A stretch of DNA of 64,000 nucleotides from Dysgonamonadaceae bacterium. GTDB taxonomy: Bacteria; Bacteroidota; Bacteroidia; Bacteroidales; Azobacteroidaceae. Below are positions 47,179 to 57,947 of this stretch, piece by piece. The number at the start of each line of letters is the position of its first letter. The first letter of the stretch is position 1. Made by a program: the position numbers and the translations under genes. The stretch covers positions 1 to 64,000 of the forward strand of contig JAITQA010000054.1 of NCBI GenBank assembly GCA_031289145.1. The letters are read 5' to 3'. The notes beneath the pieces were generated by a model. That model was not told the DNA's origin and made no database searches. It worked only from the letters and a program-made list of their open reading frames with translations.

Positions 47179-47258
47179 ATTTGTTCTAATTTTATCTTTT
47201 ATATTTTTACTTTCTTGAAAATTTTGCTACCTCAAGTCCCCTTCAGGGGATTTAGGGG
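47133..47258. repeat. MITE/REP-like unit, copy 2 (126 bp, perfect 26-bp terminal inverted repeats)
   Basis: Left arm cccctaaatcccctgaaggggacttg 47133-47158; right arm caagtccccttcaggggatttagggg 47233-47258. Confidence 0.92.
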
Positions 47259-47263
47259 TTTTT

Positions 47264-48199
47264 TCATTCATATTGGTAAAGTGGCGTAGACAAATATCTT
47301 TCTCCGGTATCCGGCAAAATCGCCACAATATTTTTCCCTTTGTTTTCCACTCGTTTGGCAATCTGTATAGCAGCAAAAGCGGCAGCTCCGGAAGATGCGC
47401 CAACTAAAAGGCCTTCTTTCCTGGCCAACAAGCGGCTTGTTTCGAAAGCTTCCTCGTTTTTCACTTTGAATATCTCATCGACAATTTTCGGATTAAATAC
47501 TTTCGGAACAAATCCGGCGCCTATACCTTGTATTTTGTGCGGGCCGGGTTTTCCACCCGACAATACCGGCGAATCGAAAGGTTCGACAGCAATCACTTTG
47601 ATGTTGGGATTGTACTTCTTCAGGATTTCTCCGACCCCGGTAATGGTACCCCCCGTTCCTACGGCAGAAATGAAAATATCGGTTTTTCCATCGGTGTCCC
47701 GCCAAATTTCCTCGGCTGTGGTTGTGCGATGAATCTGCGGATTGGCAGGATTCTTAAATTGTTGAGGGATAAATGAGTTGGGATATTGCTTCTGCAATTC
47801 TTCCGCTTTCCGGATAGCGCCTCCCATCCCCTCAAATCCCGGTGTGAGCACCAATTCCGCGCCTAAAGCCTGTAAAAGACTGCGGCGTTCGATACTCATG
47901 GTATCAGGCATGGTCAGTATTAACCGGTATCCTTTTGAGGCGGCGATAAAAGCCAAGGCAATACCCGTGTTTCCACTTGTAGGCTCTATGATAATACTTT
48001 GTTGCGTAAGAACGCCTTCCTCTTCGGCATTTTCCAACAAAGAAAGACCAATGCGGTCTTTAACGCTTCTGGCAGGATTCAGGTATTCGAGTTTTGCCAG
48101 GATTTGCGCCTCCAATTGGTAGTGTTTTTCAATTTTACCCAATTCGAGTATCGGTGTGTTCCCGATAAGTTCTGTTAGTTTTTTTGCAATTTTAGCCAT
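47264..48199 (-). CDS. cysK: Cysteine synthase (O-acetylserine sulfhydrylase)
   Basis: [55 protein letters not shown]. Confidence 0.95.
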   Translation of the reverse strand: MAKIAKKLTELIGNTPILELGKIEKHYQLEAQILAKLEYLNPARSVKDRIGLSLLENAEEEGVLTQQSIIIEPTSGNTGIALAFIAASKGYRLILTMPDTMSIERRSLLQALGAELVLTPGFEGMGGAIRKAEELQKQYPNSFIPQQFKNPANPQIHRTTTAEEIWRDTDGKTDIFISAVGTGGTITGVGEILKKYNPNIKVIAVEPFDSPVLSGGKPGPHKIQGIGAGFVPKVFNPKIVDEIFKVKNEEAFETSRLLARKEGLLVGASSGAAAFAAIQIAKRVENKGKNIVAILPDTGERYLSTPLYQYE

Positions 48200-48277
48200 A
48201 ATATATCCTTTGTATCATTTATGATGCAAAGTTAACGTTATTTGAAGCAATGTAAAATACCATTAATATGGTATATT

Positions 48278-48796
48278 TTAATCCCTTGTTGCCGATTGGA
48301 GGAATAAAAATTCTTTTTCGAAGTTTGGTGTAAAGATTCTTTTATTTAAATTTTCACAGATTTCGGTTGGTTCCCAGAAACGGATTTCGTCTATTTCTTT
48401 TTTATCGAAACAAAAAGGCCCCTCATAAACCACTTTATAAGCGTAAACCATTTCTTTCTCTATCTCCGATTCAAAGATATAAGAACGAATAAAAACAGGA
48501 TTGAAGTTGTTCAGGCCTAATTCTTCTCTTGCTTCCCGAAACAAAGCTTCTTCGATTGATTCGCCATAGTCAACATGTCCACCTACGGAAGTATCCCATT
48601 TTCCGGGTTGAATATCTTTGTTCATCGCTCTTTTTTGCAGGAGAATTTCCCCTGTAGGGTTAAAAATATGCAGATGGACTACCGGATGTAATATTTTACT
48701 ACCGCTGTGACATTCTGAGCGTGTTGCCTTTCCGGTCACAACTCCGGATTCGTTTACTAAGGGGAATAATTCTTCCATATAAATAAATTTAAACAC
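48278..48796 (-). CDS. NUDIX hydrolase
   Basis: GGHVDYGESIEEALFREAREELGL Nudix box. Confidence 0.93.
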   Translation of the reverse strand: MFKFIYMEELFPLVNESGVVTGKATRSECHSGSKILHPVVHLHIFNPTGEILLQKRAMNKDIQPGKWDTSVGGHVDYGESIEEALFREAREELGLNNFNPVFIRSYIFESEIEKEMVYAYKVVYEGPFCFDKKEIDEIRFWEPTEICENLNKRIFTPNFEKEFLFLQSATRD

Positions 48797-48844
48797 AAAA
48801 TTAATAAATTATGCTAAAAATATAGGTAAATCAAATAGAAATTG

Positions 48845-48852
48845 TAATTTTG
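48845..48852 (+). promoter_or_regulatory. -7 box TAATTTTG upstream of the malic enzyme gene
   Basis: TAnnTTTG upstream of the ATG at 48897. Confidence 0.4.
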
Positions 48853-48896
48853 TCACTTGATTAAGACATTAATTTATTCGTAATAAACAGATTTAT

Positions 48897-51185
48897 ATGA
48901 CAAAAATTGCAAGAGAAAAGGCTTTGCTTTACCATTCGGAAGGCAAACCGGGCAAAATTGAGGTTGTTCCAACCAAGCCATATAGTACACAGGCCGATCT
49001 TTCTTTGGCTTATTCTCCGGGAGTGGCAGAACCTTGTTTGGAAATAGAGAAAAATTCGGAAACTGCGTACGATTATACTGCAAAAGGTAATTTGGTTGCT
49101 GTCATTTCGAATGGAACGGCTGTGCTGGGCTTGGGAAATATCGGCGCTTTGGCCGGCAAACCGGTAATGGAAGGAAAAGGTTTGTTATTTAAAATATTTG
49201 CCGGGATAGACGTCTTCGATATTGAAGTGGACGAGAAAGACCCGGAAAAGTTTATCGCAGCGGTGAAAGCCATTGCACCCACTTTCGGCGGAATCAACTT
49301 GGAGGATATTAAATCGCCCGAATGTTTTGTAATTGAACGCCGGTTAAAGGCGGAATTAGACATTCCGGTCATGCATGATGACCAACACGGGACGGCTATC
49401 ATCTCTTCTGCCGGTTTGATAAATGCCTTGGAATTGGTTCAAAAGGAAATAGACAAAGTAAAAATTGTGGTGAATGGCGCAGGCGCTTCAGCCATTTCCT
49501 GTACCCGTTTGTATATGGCATTGGGCGCAAAAAAAGAAAATATCGTCATGTGCGATAGCAAAGGCGTTATTTCCGTGCGTCGGAACGACCTGAATGAAGA
49601 GAAGAAATTTTTCGCTACAGAGAAGAATGTCAATACTTTAGCAGAGGCTATGACCGGTGCGGACGTTTTTCTGGGACTATCCGTAGCGGATGTTTTAACG
49701 GAAGAAATGATTTGTAGCATGAACCGTGACCCGATCGTTTTTGCTTTGGCCAATCCGAACCCTGAAATAGCATACGAAAAAGCGAAGGCTTCCCGTCCCG
49801 ATCTGATTTTTGCAACGGGACGTTCCGACTTCCCGAACCAAATCAACAATGTGTTGGGATTCCCCTATATCTTCCGGGGTGCATTGGATGTACGCGCTAC
49901 TACTATTAATGAAGAGATGAAATTGGCAGCCGTAAAAGCAATAGCGGCCTTAGCCAAGGCGCCTGTACCGGATGTAGTAAATGCGGCTTATGGCCTGAGT
50001 GTCCTGTCTTTTGGTCGGGAATACCTGATTCCGAAACCCATGGATCCTCGTTTGCTGACATGGGTGTCGGTAGCTGTTGCAAAAGCGGCTATAGCATCGG
50101 GAGTTGCACGTAAGAAAATAATGAATTGGGTGGTTTATGAAAATCATTTGCGCGATTTAATGGGTTATGATAATAAACTGCTTCGTGAGTTTACCGATAT
50201 GGCTAAGCGCAATCCCAAGCGGGTGGTTTTCGCGGAAGGCAGTCACCCGAATATGCTGAAAGCGGCCGCTCAAGCCAGAGATGAAGGTTTTTGTCATCCG
50301 GTATTGCTGGGAAATGATGAAAGGATTGCTAAATTGGCAACTGAATTGCATATTGATTTGGAGGGTATCGAAATTGTCAATCTGAGGCATGATAATGAAA
50401 TGGAACGCCGCAATCGGTATGCGAAAATCCTGAGTCAGAAAAAAGCGCGTGAAGGTGCAACTTTAGATGAAGCGATTGATAAAATGTTCGAACGCAATTA
50501 TTTCGGTATGATGATGGTAGAAACGGGAGATGCCGACGCTTTTATTACCGGCGTTTATACCAAATATTCCAATACCATAAAAGTAGCAAAAGAGGTAATC
50601 GGGATTCGCAACAATTTCAAAACTTTTGCCGCTATTCACATTATGACCGGTAAAAAAGGAACTTTCTTTTTGGCCGACACTTTGATTAACCGGCATCCTA
50701 CGGCTAATATGTTACAAGATGTTGCCAAATTGACTGTTGATGCCGTTCGTTTCTTCGCGCAAGAACCTGTTATCGCCATGCTTTCTTATTCCAATTTCGG
50801 TGCGGATACAGAAGGTAATCCGGCTGCAGTACACGAAGTGGTCGGTAAAATGCAGGAAGAATTTCCGGATTTGGCTATTGATGGAGAAATGCAGGTGAAT
50901 TTTGCTTTGGATAAGAATTTGCGCGACCTAAAATACCCGTTTACCCGGCTGAAAGGCAAAGATGTAAATACTCTGGTATTTCCCAACCTGACTTCTGCCA
51001 ATATCACACAGAAGTTATTACAGGAAATGGGTGTCGGAGAAATGATAGGTCCCATTCAGGTAGGATTAAAAAAGCCTATTCACTTCACCGATATCGAAAG
51101 TTCGGTTCGCGATATTGTGAATATTACCCGTGTGGCTGTGGTGGATGCTATTGTGCACGAAAAAGTGGCCGGAAAATCATACTAA
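48897..51185 (+). CDS. maeB: NADP-dependent malic enzyme with C-terminal phosphotransacetylase-like domain
   Basis: [41 protein letters not shown]-terminal PTA-like [28 protein letters not shown]. Confidence 0.94.
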   Translation: MTKIAREKALLYHSEGKPGKIEVVPTKPYSTQADLSLAYSPGVAEPCLEIEKNSETAYDYTAKGNLVAVISNGTAVLGLGNIGALAGKPVMEGKGLLFKIFAGIDVFDIEVDEKDPEKFIAAVKAIAPTFGGINLEDIKSPECFVIERRLKAELDIPVMHDDQHGTAIISSAGLINALELVQKEIDKVKIVVNGAGASAISCTRLYMALGAKKENIVMCDSKGVISVRRNDLNEEKKFFATEKNVNTLAEAMTGADVFLGLSVADVLTEEMICSMNRDPIVFALANPNPEIAYEKAKASRPDLIFATGRSDFPNQINNVLGFPYIFRGALDVRATTINEEMKLAAVKAIAALAKAPVPDVVNAAYGLSVLSFGREYLIPKPMDPRLLTWVSVAVAKAAIASGVARKKIMNWVVYENHLRDLMGYDNKLLREFTDMAKRNPKRVVFAEGSHPNMLKAAAQARDEGFCHPVLLGNDERIAKLATELHIDLEGIEIVNLRHDNEMERRNRYAKILSQKKAREGATLDEAIDKMFERNYFGMMMVETGDADAFITGVYTKYSNTIKVAKEVIGIRNNFKTFAAIHIMTGKKGTFFLADTLINRHPTANMLQDVAKLTVDAVRFFAQEPVIAMLSYSNFGADTEGNPAAVHEVVGKMQEEFPDLAIDGEMQVNFALDKNLRDLKYPFTRLKGKDVNTLVFPNLTSANITQKLLQEMGVGEMIGPIQVGLKKPIHFTDIESSVRDIVNITRVAVVDAIVHEKVAGKSY

Positions 51186-51244
51186 TGTCAAGTTAGCTAA
51201 AAATATAATTTACTTAACAGTAGTAATCAATAAAATAAATACAC

Positions 51245-51796
51245 ATGAATGAACAGATCAAACAGATTGCCGAACGACTGAAAGGCCTAAGAGATTCTTT
51301 AGACCTGTCTATCTCGGAAATGGCGGAGCAGTGCAAGAGGACGCCGGGTGAGATGCAATTATACGAGTCCGGTGAAATCGACATTCCCATGAGTTTTCTT
51401 CTCGATGTAGCCCAGCATTGCAACATTAACACTTCTACCCTGATTTCCGGTGAAGAACCACACATGGACTCGTATTTTCTAACTCGTTTTGGGAAAGGAA
51501 AATTCGTGGAACGGAACAAAGCTTACAAATACCAAGCGCTTGCAAGCGGGTACAAACAGCCCAATGCCGACCCTTTTGAAGTTACGGTCGATCCGGATGA
51601 AAAAGAAATTTATCTCAATTCGCACGAAGGAGAAGAATTTAACTATGTATTGGACGGTTGCCTGTTGTTTCGGATCAACGGCAAAGACTTGGTACTCAAA
51701 GCCGGTGATAGTATTTACTTCGACTCTTCTTATCCACATGGAATGAAAGCTTTAGATAATAAACCCGTCAGATTTTTGGCAATAATACTCAAATAA
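51245..51796 (+). CDS. XRE-family regulator with C-terminal cupin domain
   Basis: HTH followed by HEGEEFNYVLDGCLLFRINGKDLVLKAGDSIYFDSSYPHGMKAL. Confidence 0.92.
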   Translation: MNEQIKQIAERLKGLRDSLDLSISEMAEQCKRTPGEMQLYESGEIDIPMSFLLDVAQHCNINTSTLISGEEPHMDSYFLTRFGKGKFVERNKAYKYQALASGYKQPNADPFEVTVDPDEKEIYLNSHEGEEFNYVLDGCLLFRINGKDLVLKAGDSIYFDSSYPHGMKALDNKPVRFLAIILK

Positions 51797-53448
51797 TGGT
51801 AGAAAAGTATCTCAAACAGACGAATTTCCTGCATCAGGAAGATTTCAAAATGAATTTCAAGATAAATGTACCCGAGAATTTCAATTTTTCGTATGATATT
51901 GTAGATGAATGGGCGCGAATCCTGCCGGATAAAAAAGCGCTTTGCTGGGTAAACGACCAGGGAGAACATATTGATTTCTCTTTCCGTGAAATAAAAGAAA
52001 AAAGCGATGCGGCTGCATCCTATTTCCAATCGCTGGGAATAGAGAAAGGCGATATGGTGATGTTGATTCTCAAACGCCGGTATTGGTATTGGTTTGCGCT
52101 GCTGGGTTTGCATAAAATCGGCGCCGTTGCGATTCCGGCTACACATCTTTTAACAAAAAAAGATATTGTTTACCGTTGCAATGCGGCCGATATCAAAGCG
52201 ATTATCAGCGTAGGAGAATCGTTGGTAAACAAACAGGTAGATGCTGCTTTTCCGGAATGTCCCAGTTTGAAATTACGCCTTTCCATCGGCCCGGAAATTC
52301 CTGCCGGATGGTTGGATTTCAGAAAAGGCTTGGCAGCAGCAAAACCTTTTGTCAAACCGGAAAAACCGAGCGATAATGACGACATTATGTTGCTGTATTT
52401 CACTTCCGGAACAACGGGTGAACCGAAGATGGTTATTCATAACTATGCTTATCCTTTGGGACATATCATCACTTCCGGTTATTGGCAAAACCTGAAAAAG
52501 GACAATCTGCACCTTACTTTGGCCGATACCGGTTGGGCAAAAGCAGCTTGGGGAAAGTTGTACGGACAATGGATCATGGGCGCCTGTATTTTTGTCTATG
52601 ACCACGAGAAATTTACCGCCGCCGATATCTTGCGTGTGATGCAGGATTACAAAGTGACTTCGTTTTGCGCTCCGCCCACTATTTATCGGTTTATGATTTT
52701 GGAAGATTTACACAAATACGATCTTTCTGCCCTGAAATATTGTGAAGTAGCCGGTGAACCGTTGAATCCCTCTGTGTTCGACACTTTTTATGAGGCTACC
52801 GGATTAAAACTGATGGAGGGTTTCGGACAGACGGAAACAACGATCACCATTGCTAATTTTCCGTGGATGGAGCCGAAACCAGGTTCGATGGGTATGCCAA
52901 GCCCCGCTTACGATATGGATTTGATTACTGCTGACGGTCGGAGCGCTGAAGACGGCGAGCAAGGTGAAATCATTTTCCGTACTGACCGGCTGAAACCGGT
53001 AGGCCTCTTTTTGGGCTACTACCGTGATCCGGAACTGACGGCAAGCGTCTATAGCGACAATGTGTATCACACCGGCGATATAGCATGGCGTGACGAAGAC
53101 GGCTATTACTGGTTTGTCGGCCGCAACGATGATGTCATCAAAAGTTCGGGTTACCGTATCGGGCCGTTTGAAGTGGAAAGCGCTTTGATGACACATCCGG
53201 CAGTTGTGGAATGTGCGATCACCGGTGCACAGGATGAAGTCCGGGGACAAGTGGTGAAAGCGACTATCATTTTAGCGCAATCATACAAAGAAAAAGCCGG
53301 TCCGGAATTGATCAAAAACATACAAGACCACGTAAAAAGAGTAACGGCGCCTTATAAATATCCACGTATCATCGAATTTGTCGATGAATTGCCGAAGACA
53401 ATCAGTGGCAAAATCCGACGGGTACAGATAAGGGAAGAAGAAAAATAG
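51796..53448 (+). CDS. AMP-binding acyl-CoA synthetase
   Basis: LLYFTSGTTGEPKMVIHNYAYPLGH; MEGFGQTETTITI; YHTGDIAWRDEDGYYWFVGRNDDVIKSSGYRIGPFEVE. Confidence 0.94.
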   Translation: MVEKYLKQTNFLHQEDFKMNFKINVPENFNFSYDIVDEWARILPDKKALCWVNDQGEHIDFSFREIKEKSDAAASYFQSLGIEKGDMVMLILKRRYWYWFALLGLHKIGAVAIPATHLLTKKDIVYRCNAADIKAIISVGESLVNKQVDAAFPECPSLKLRLSIGPEIPAGWLDFRKGLAAAKPFVKPEKPSDNDDIMLLYFTSGTTGEPKMVIHNYAYPLGHIITSGYWQNLKKDNLHLTLADTGWAKAAWGKLYGQWIMGACIFVYDHEKFTAADILRVMQDYKVTSFCAPPTIYRFMILEDLHKYDLSALKYCEVAGEPLNPSVFDTFYEATGLKLMEGFGQTETTITIANFPWMEPKPGSMGMPSPAYDMDLITADGRSAEDGEQGEIIFRTDRLKPVGLFLGYYRDPELTASVYSDNVYHTGDIAWRDEDGYYWFVGRNDDVIKSSGYRIGPFEVESALMTHPAVVECAITGAQDEVRGQVVKATIILAQSYKEKAGPELIKNIQDHVKRVTAPYKYPRIIEFVDELPKTISGKIRRVQIREEEK

Positions 53449-53457
53449 CTTGCCGGA

Positions 53458-54555
53458 TTAAGGAGAAATCCATTGTAAACAAACCGGTTTATTCAGTTGA
53501 ATACACTTCTCTGTATCCTGCAATAAGCCGGTTCTTTTATTTCTCTTGAAGATTTGTATCGTGTTGCTATCGCGGTTGGCACATAAAAGGAAGTTGCCAT
53601 TCGGTGTGATGATAAAATTGCGCGGATGAATTCCTGTGGATTGGGATGCAATAAAAGTCAAACGGCCGGTTTCCGGATGAATCGAAAAAATAGCAATTCC
53701 ATCGGCTTTCAAGCGATTGGAAGCATAAAGAAATCGTCCGTCCGGCGCAATGTGAATATCGGCGCTCCCTTTTCCACCGTTTCCGGAAGTCGTATCGGAT
53801 GCGATATATTGAAAGTTCGAAAGCAAACCGTCATGGTAATGAAAGGCAGCTATCTTTCCTGATAATTCATTTATACAATACAAAAATTTTCCATTCGGAT
53901 GAAACACCAAATGCCGTGGGCCGGAACCGGATTCCAATTGTGTCGTTTTTTCTTCCTCTTTTTTCAGAAAAATAGTGTCTTCCGCTGATTTTAAGTTGAA
54001 CAGATAAATTTTATCTTTTCCTAAATCAGTAGCTAACAGCCATTTTCCGTCAGGAGAAAACACGGTGGTATGCAGATGAGAGGCTGGTGGTTCGGGTGAA
54101 TCGAAAGATTGGGTACGCGGCAGAATCGTCCCATCTTCCGACAAGGGGAAAACCGAAATATTTCCGCCGGTATAATTGGCCGTTACAATAAATGTCTTTC
54201 CCTTATTGCTATTGATGTAACAAGGGTCTGCGCCCCCGGTAGCTTGGGAATTCAAAAAACTTAAAGTTGCAGATTGCTTGTCGATGCGGAAAGCGCTCAC
54301 AGCGCCATCGGATGTTTCATTCACCGAATAAATCGTTTGTTCGTCCGGAGAAACAACTAAATACGACGGATTAAGGATTCCCTTCAGGTCGTTTAAAAAT
54401 GCAAAATCACCCGTTTGGGTATTGAAACGATAAACGGAAATACCGGGCGTACTGCCATCGGAATAAGCGCCAACCAACAGATGCAGGCTTTCGTTGCCGG
54501 ACCGACAGGCAAAAAGCGAGCACACACATACGAATAGAGAACAGATTTTTTTCAT
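53458..54555 (-). CDS. Lactonase family protein (6-phosphogluconolactonase-type beta-propeller)
   Basis: LLVGAYSDGSTPGISVYRFNTQTG; GSGPRHLVFHPNGKFLYCINELSG; signal peptide. Confidence 0.9.
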   Translation of the reverse strand: MKKICSLFVCVCSLFACRSGNESLHLLVGAYSDGSTPGISVYRFNTQTGDFAFLNDLKGILNPSYLVVSPDEQTIYSVNETSDGAVSAFRIDKQSATLSFLNSQATGGADPCYINSNKGKTFIVTANYTGGNISVFPLSEDGTILPRTQSFDSPEPPASHLHTTVFSPDGKWLLATDLGKDKIYLFNLKSAEDTIFLKKEEEKTTQLESGSGPRHLVFHPNGKFLYCINELSGKIAAFHYHDGLLSNFQYIASDTTSGNGGKGSADIHIAPDGRFLYASNRLKADGIAIFSIHPETGRLTFIASQSTGIHPRNFIITPNGNFLLCANRDSNTIQIFKRNKRTGLLQDTEKCIQLNKPVCLQWISP

Positions 54556-54667
54556 GATACAACTATAAAAAGATCATTTTCTTTCATGCTGATTTTTAAT
54601 TAAACAGGTATTCATTTGTTGTTGTTTTATACAATATAATTTAGATTTTCGTTGCGAATATACACAT

Positions 54668-54712
54668 TTGCTCGCCTACCCCGAGCAAAAGCTCAAGAAG
54701 AGAGGCGAGCAA
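54668..54712. terminator. Nested hairpin at the 3' side of ackA
   Basis: TTGCTCGCCT (54668-54677)/AGGCGAGCAA (54703-54712) enclosing GAGC-AAAA-GCTC (54683-54694). Confidence 0.55.
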
Positions 54713-54725
54713 GCAATCCAAATAA

Positions 54726-55928
54726 CTACCGCTTATTTAGCAGACTCAGTGTATCCTGCGCAATCAAAAATTCTTCGTCCGTTGGGATAACTACTACTTT
54801 CACACGGGAATTACCGGTACTGACGAGTGCTTCAGTCCCCCTTATTTTCATATTCTTTTCCACATCTAATTCGATACCCATGAACGCCATATTTTCACAG
54901 ACCACTGCACGGGTTTCCATTTGATTTTCACCCACTCCACCGGTAAATACCAAGATATCGCATCCGCCCAATGCTGCCGCATAAGCGCCTACATATTTCT
55001 TAATCCGGTAGTTGTACATCTTCAATGCCAACTCGGCACGCAGGTCGCCGTTTTGGATAGCTGTCTCAATTTCGCGCATGTCGGACGAAATGCCTGAAAC
55101 GCCTAAGACGCCGCTGTACTTGTTGACTATCGTTGCAATGGCTTGGGAACCTATATTTTCTTTTTCCATGATATAGGTGATAACGCCTGAATCGACATCT
55201 CCGCACCGGGTACCCATCAACAAGCCCTCAACAGGCGTCATACCCATCGAAGTATCTATTGATTTTCCGTTTTGGATGGCCGCGATGGAGGCGCCGTTAC
55301 CGATATGGCAGGTGATAATTTGCTGTGTTTCATACGGGACATTCAAAAATTCGCAGGCTCTCCGGGAAACATAACGATGGCTGGTTCCATGGAATCCGTA
55401 ACGACGGATGGCATACTTCTCATAAAGCGAGTAAGGCAGACCGTATAAATAAGCGTAGTCCGGCATGGTCTGGTGGAAAGCCGTATCGAACACACCTACT
55501 TGCGGGACATTGGGCATCAGCTCTTTGACTGCGTATATCCCGTTCAGATTAGGCGGATTGTGCAAAGGCGCCAAATCAATACATTCGATGATTTTCCCTA
55601 TCACTTCGTCCGTAATCAGTACGCTGGAATTGAATTTTTCACCGCCATGCACCAAACGGTGCCCCACTGCGCTGATTTCATCCAAAGATCGGATGCAACC
55701 GTATTTTTCACTGGTAATTACCCCCAAAATGTATTCAATACCCGTCTGGTGTTCCAGAATTTCTCCTTCCAGAATTACTTTTTCTCCCGAAGGCAAGGTC
55801 AGTTTCAGAAAAGAACCGGTCAGTCCGATTTTTTCTATTCCCCCTTGAGCCAGCACTGTTTTAGCTTCCATGTCCATCAGTTTATACTTGATGGACGAAC
55901 TGCCGCAATTTAATACCAATATCTTCAT
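54726..55928 (-). CDS. ackA: Acetate kinase
   Basis: MKILVLNCGSSSIKYKL; VFDTAFHQTMP; CHIGNGASIAAIQNGKSIDTSMG. Confidence 0.97.
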   Translation of the reverse strand: MKILVLNCGSSSIKYKLMDMEAKTVLAQGGIEKIGLTGSFLKLTLPSGEKVILEGEILEHQTGIEYILGVITSEKYGCIRSLDEISAVGHRLVHGGEKFNSSVLITDEVIGKIIECIDLAPLHNPPNLNGIYAVKELMPNVPQVGVFDTAFHQTMPDYAYLYGLPYSLYEKYAIRRYGFHGTSHRYVSRRACEFLNVPYETQQIITCHIGNGASIAAIQNGKSIDTSMGMTPVEGLLMGTRCGDVDSGVITYIMEKENIGSQAIATIVNKYSGVLGVSGISSDMREIETAIQNGDLRAELALKMYNYRIKKYVGAYAAALGGCDILVFTGGVGENQMETRAVVCENMAFMGIELDVEKNMKIRGTEALVSTGNSRVKVVVIPTDEEFLIAQDTLSLLNKR

Positions 55929-55930
55929 TG

Positions 55931-56905
55931 TCAGTTATTAAAAAAAGGATTAATACCGGTTACTTTATCATTCTCATACAAATAAAAACCTTTTCCGGTC
56001 GGAATGCCCAACTGTTTGGTGCGGTAAAGCCGCCAAAGGACAGGGCTGGGTTTGTATCTTGTGTCGCCATATTCATCGAACATGTCTTCCATCAGGCGAA
56101 TTATTTTTTCGATGCCGATTACGTCGGCCATTTGAAAAATACCCAATCGCATACCGTAGACTACAACCGTCAGTCGGTCGATGTCTTCCATTTTCGCAAT
56201 GTTTTCCATAAGCATCCGGCACGCCTCGTTCAGCATGACAATCAACAAACGCATGCTAACCAATCCGTTGCTTTCGTGGACGTCAATAGAATCGTACTTA
56301 ATCAGTTTGGCAAACGCCAATATTTTGTTGTACACCGCTTCGGAAGTAAAAGCGCCCTTCACGATTTCCACTACTTTTGCATCGGGGTGGGCAATGGGAA
56401 AATGCACGCTTACGCAACGCTCCTTGTACTTCAAATCGGATGCCAATTCGCTGATAATAACGGTTGTCGCGTTGGTTGCGATGATTGCTTCCGGCGAAAC
56501 AACGTTTTCGATGTCTTTGAAAGCCTGCTTGCGGAGTAATATGTCGCGCTCACCGGTTTCTTTGTTGTAAGGTATACATTCGATGACGAAATCGCAGGTT
56601 TTCAAAGCCGCATAATCCAAAGAACTTTTGATACGTCCCATGATAGCGCGTTTTTCACCCGGGGTCAATCCCCAGTTTTCTATTCTGGAGTCTAATCCGT
56701 CGCTTATTCTTTTCACTGCAAAATCGATTCTTTCCTGGGTTCTTTCAATAAAAATCACGTCCAAACCGGCGGAAGAAGTCAGCCGGATAATGTTCCGTCC
56801 GTCTTTTCCCGCTCCGACTACGCCTATTTTTGAAAACAGGGTTTTTTTCTTGTCTTTCGAAAAAAGTCCGAAAGGCTCAATAGGTTCAATAATTGTTTCT
56901 GCCAT
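55931..56905 (-). CDS. 3-hydroxyacyl/3-hydroxybutyryl-CoA dehydrogenase
   Basis: IGVVGAGKDGRNIIRLTSSAGLDVIFIE; FVIECIPYNKETGERDILLRK; ESNGLVSMRLLIVMLNEACRML. Confidence 0.88.
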   Translation of the reverse strand: MAETIIEPIEPFGLFSKDKKKTLFSKIGVVGAGKDGRNIIRLTSSAGLDVIFIERTQERIDFAVKRISDGLDSRIENWGLTPGEKRAIMGRIKSSLDYAALKTCDFVIECIPYNKETGERDILLRKQAFKDIENVVSPEAIIATNATTVIISELASDLKYKERCVSVHFPIAHPDAKVVEIVKGAFTSEAVYNKILAFAKLIKYDSIDVHESNGLVSMRLLIVMLNEACRMLMENIAKMEDIDRLTVVVYGMRLGIFQMADVIGIEKIIRLMEDMFDEYGDTRYKPSPVLWRLYRTKQLGIPTGKGFYLYENDKVTGINPFFNN

Positions 56906-56921
56906 ACTGTTGTTATTATAA

Positions 56922-57947
56922 TTATGCGTTCGTGTTATTATTTTTCTTCATTCCGATAGCCTGATTGGCGCAGATAGCAATCATTTTATAAATATCATCT
57001 ACCGAACAGCCCCGCGAAAGGTCGTTCACCGGTGCAGCCATTCCCTGAAGAATAGGGCCTACGGCTTCCGCATTTCCCAAGCGTTGCACCAATTTGTAAG
57101 AGATATTACCACATTCCAAGTTCGGGAATACCAGCACAGTCGCTTTTCCGGCAACCGGACTTCCCGGCGCTTTGCTGCTGCCTACCGAAGGAACCAAAGC
57201 GGCGTCGGCTTGTAATTCTCCGTCTATCAATAAACCGGGATCCAGTTCTTTCGCAATCCGGGTAGCCTCGGTTACCTTGTCGATCAGTTCGTGCTTGGCG
57301 CTGCCCTTGGTCGAAAAACTCAACATGGCCACGGTGGGTTCCACACCCACGATGGAACGGGTAGTTTGCGCCGTAGCCACTGCTATTTCGGCCAACTCGC
57401 GTGCATTGGGATTGGGCATGACGGCACAATCGGCAAAAACCAGAATGCCGTCGGCGCCATAGAAGCTATCCTGAACAAACATCAGGAAAGCGCCTGAAAC
57501 CACGCTGATTCCGGGAAGCGTTTTGATAATCTGTAAGGCCGGTCTCAAGACGTCGCCCGTGGTGTTGCGTGCACCTGCAATTTCTCCGTCCGCATCCCCG
57601 TTTTTTATCATCAAACAAGCAATATACAAAGGGTCTTCGGTTAGTTTCCCTGCTTGTTCGGGTGTCATTCCCTTGTTTTTACGCAATTCATAGAGGAGTT
57701 GGGTGTAAACCTCTTTTTTGTCGTAATGGAGTGGGTCGATGATGGTGGCTTCACCGATATGGTCCAGGTCGTGCTGTTTCGCTAAATCCTTTATTGCATC
57801 GGGATTTCCGATGAGTACGATTTCTGCAATTTTGTCTGCCAATACGCTGTTTGCCGCTTTAAGCGTGCGCACTTCATCTCCTTCCGGAAGCACAATCCGC
57901 TGTCTATCAGCTTGTGCCCTTTTGATAATGTCTATTAATAAACCCAT
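56922..57947 (-). CDS. pta: Phosphate acetyltransferase
   Basis: RQRIVLPEGDEVRTLKAA; AGARNTTGDVLRPALQIIKT; PNLECGNISYKLVQRLGNAEAVGPILQGM. Confidence 0.95.
   Translation of the reverse strand: MGLLIDIIKRAQADRQRIVLPEGDEVRTLKAANSVLADKIAEIVLIGNPDAIKDLAKQHDLDHIGEATIIDPLHYDKKEVYTQLLYELRKNKGMTPEQAGKLTEDPLYIACLMIKNGDADGEIAGARNTTGDVLRPALQIIKTLPGISVVSGAFLMFVQDSFYGADGILVFADCAVMPNPNARELAEIAVATAQTTRSIVGVEPTVAMLSFSTKGSAKHELIDKVTEATRIAKELDPGLLIDGELQADAALVPSVGSSKAPGSPVAGKATVLVFPNLECGNISYKLVQRLGNAEAVGPILQGMAAPVNDLSRGCSVDDIYKMIAICANQAIGMKKNNNTNA

Noticed and set aside
55928-56539. 203-aa plus-strand ORF over the hydroxyacyl-CoA dehydrogenase
   Set aside because: Antisense shadow, no independent evidence.
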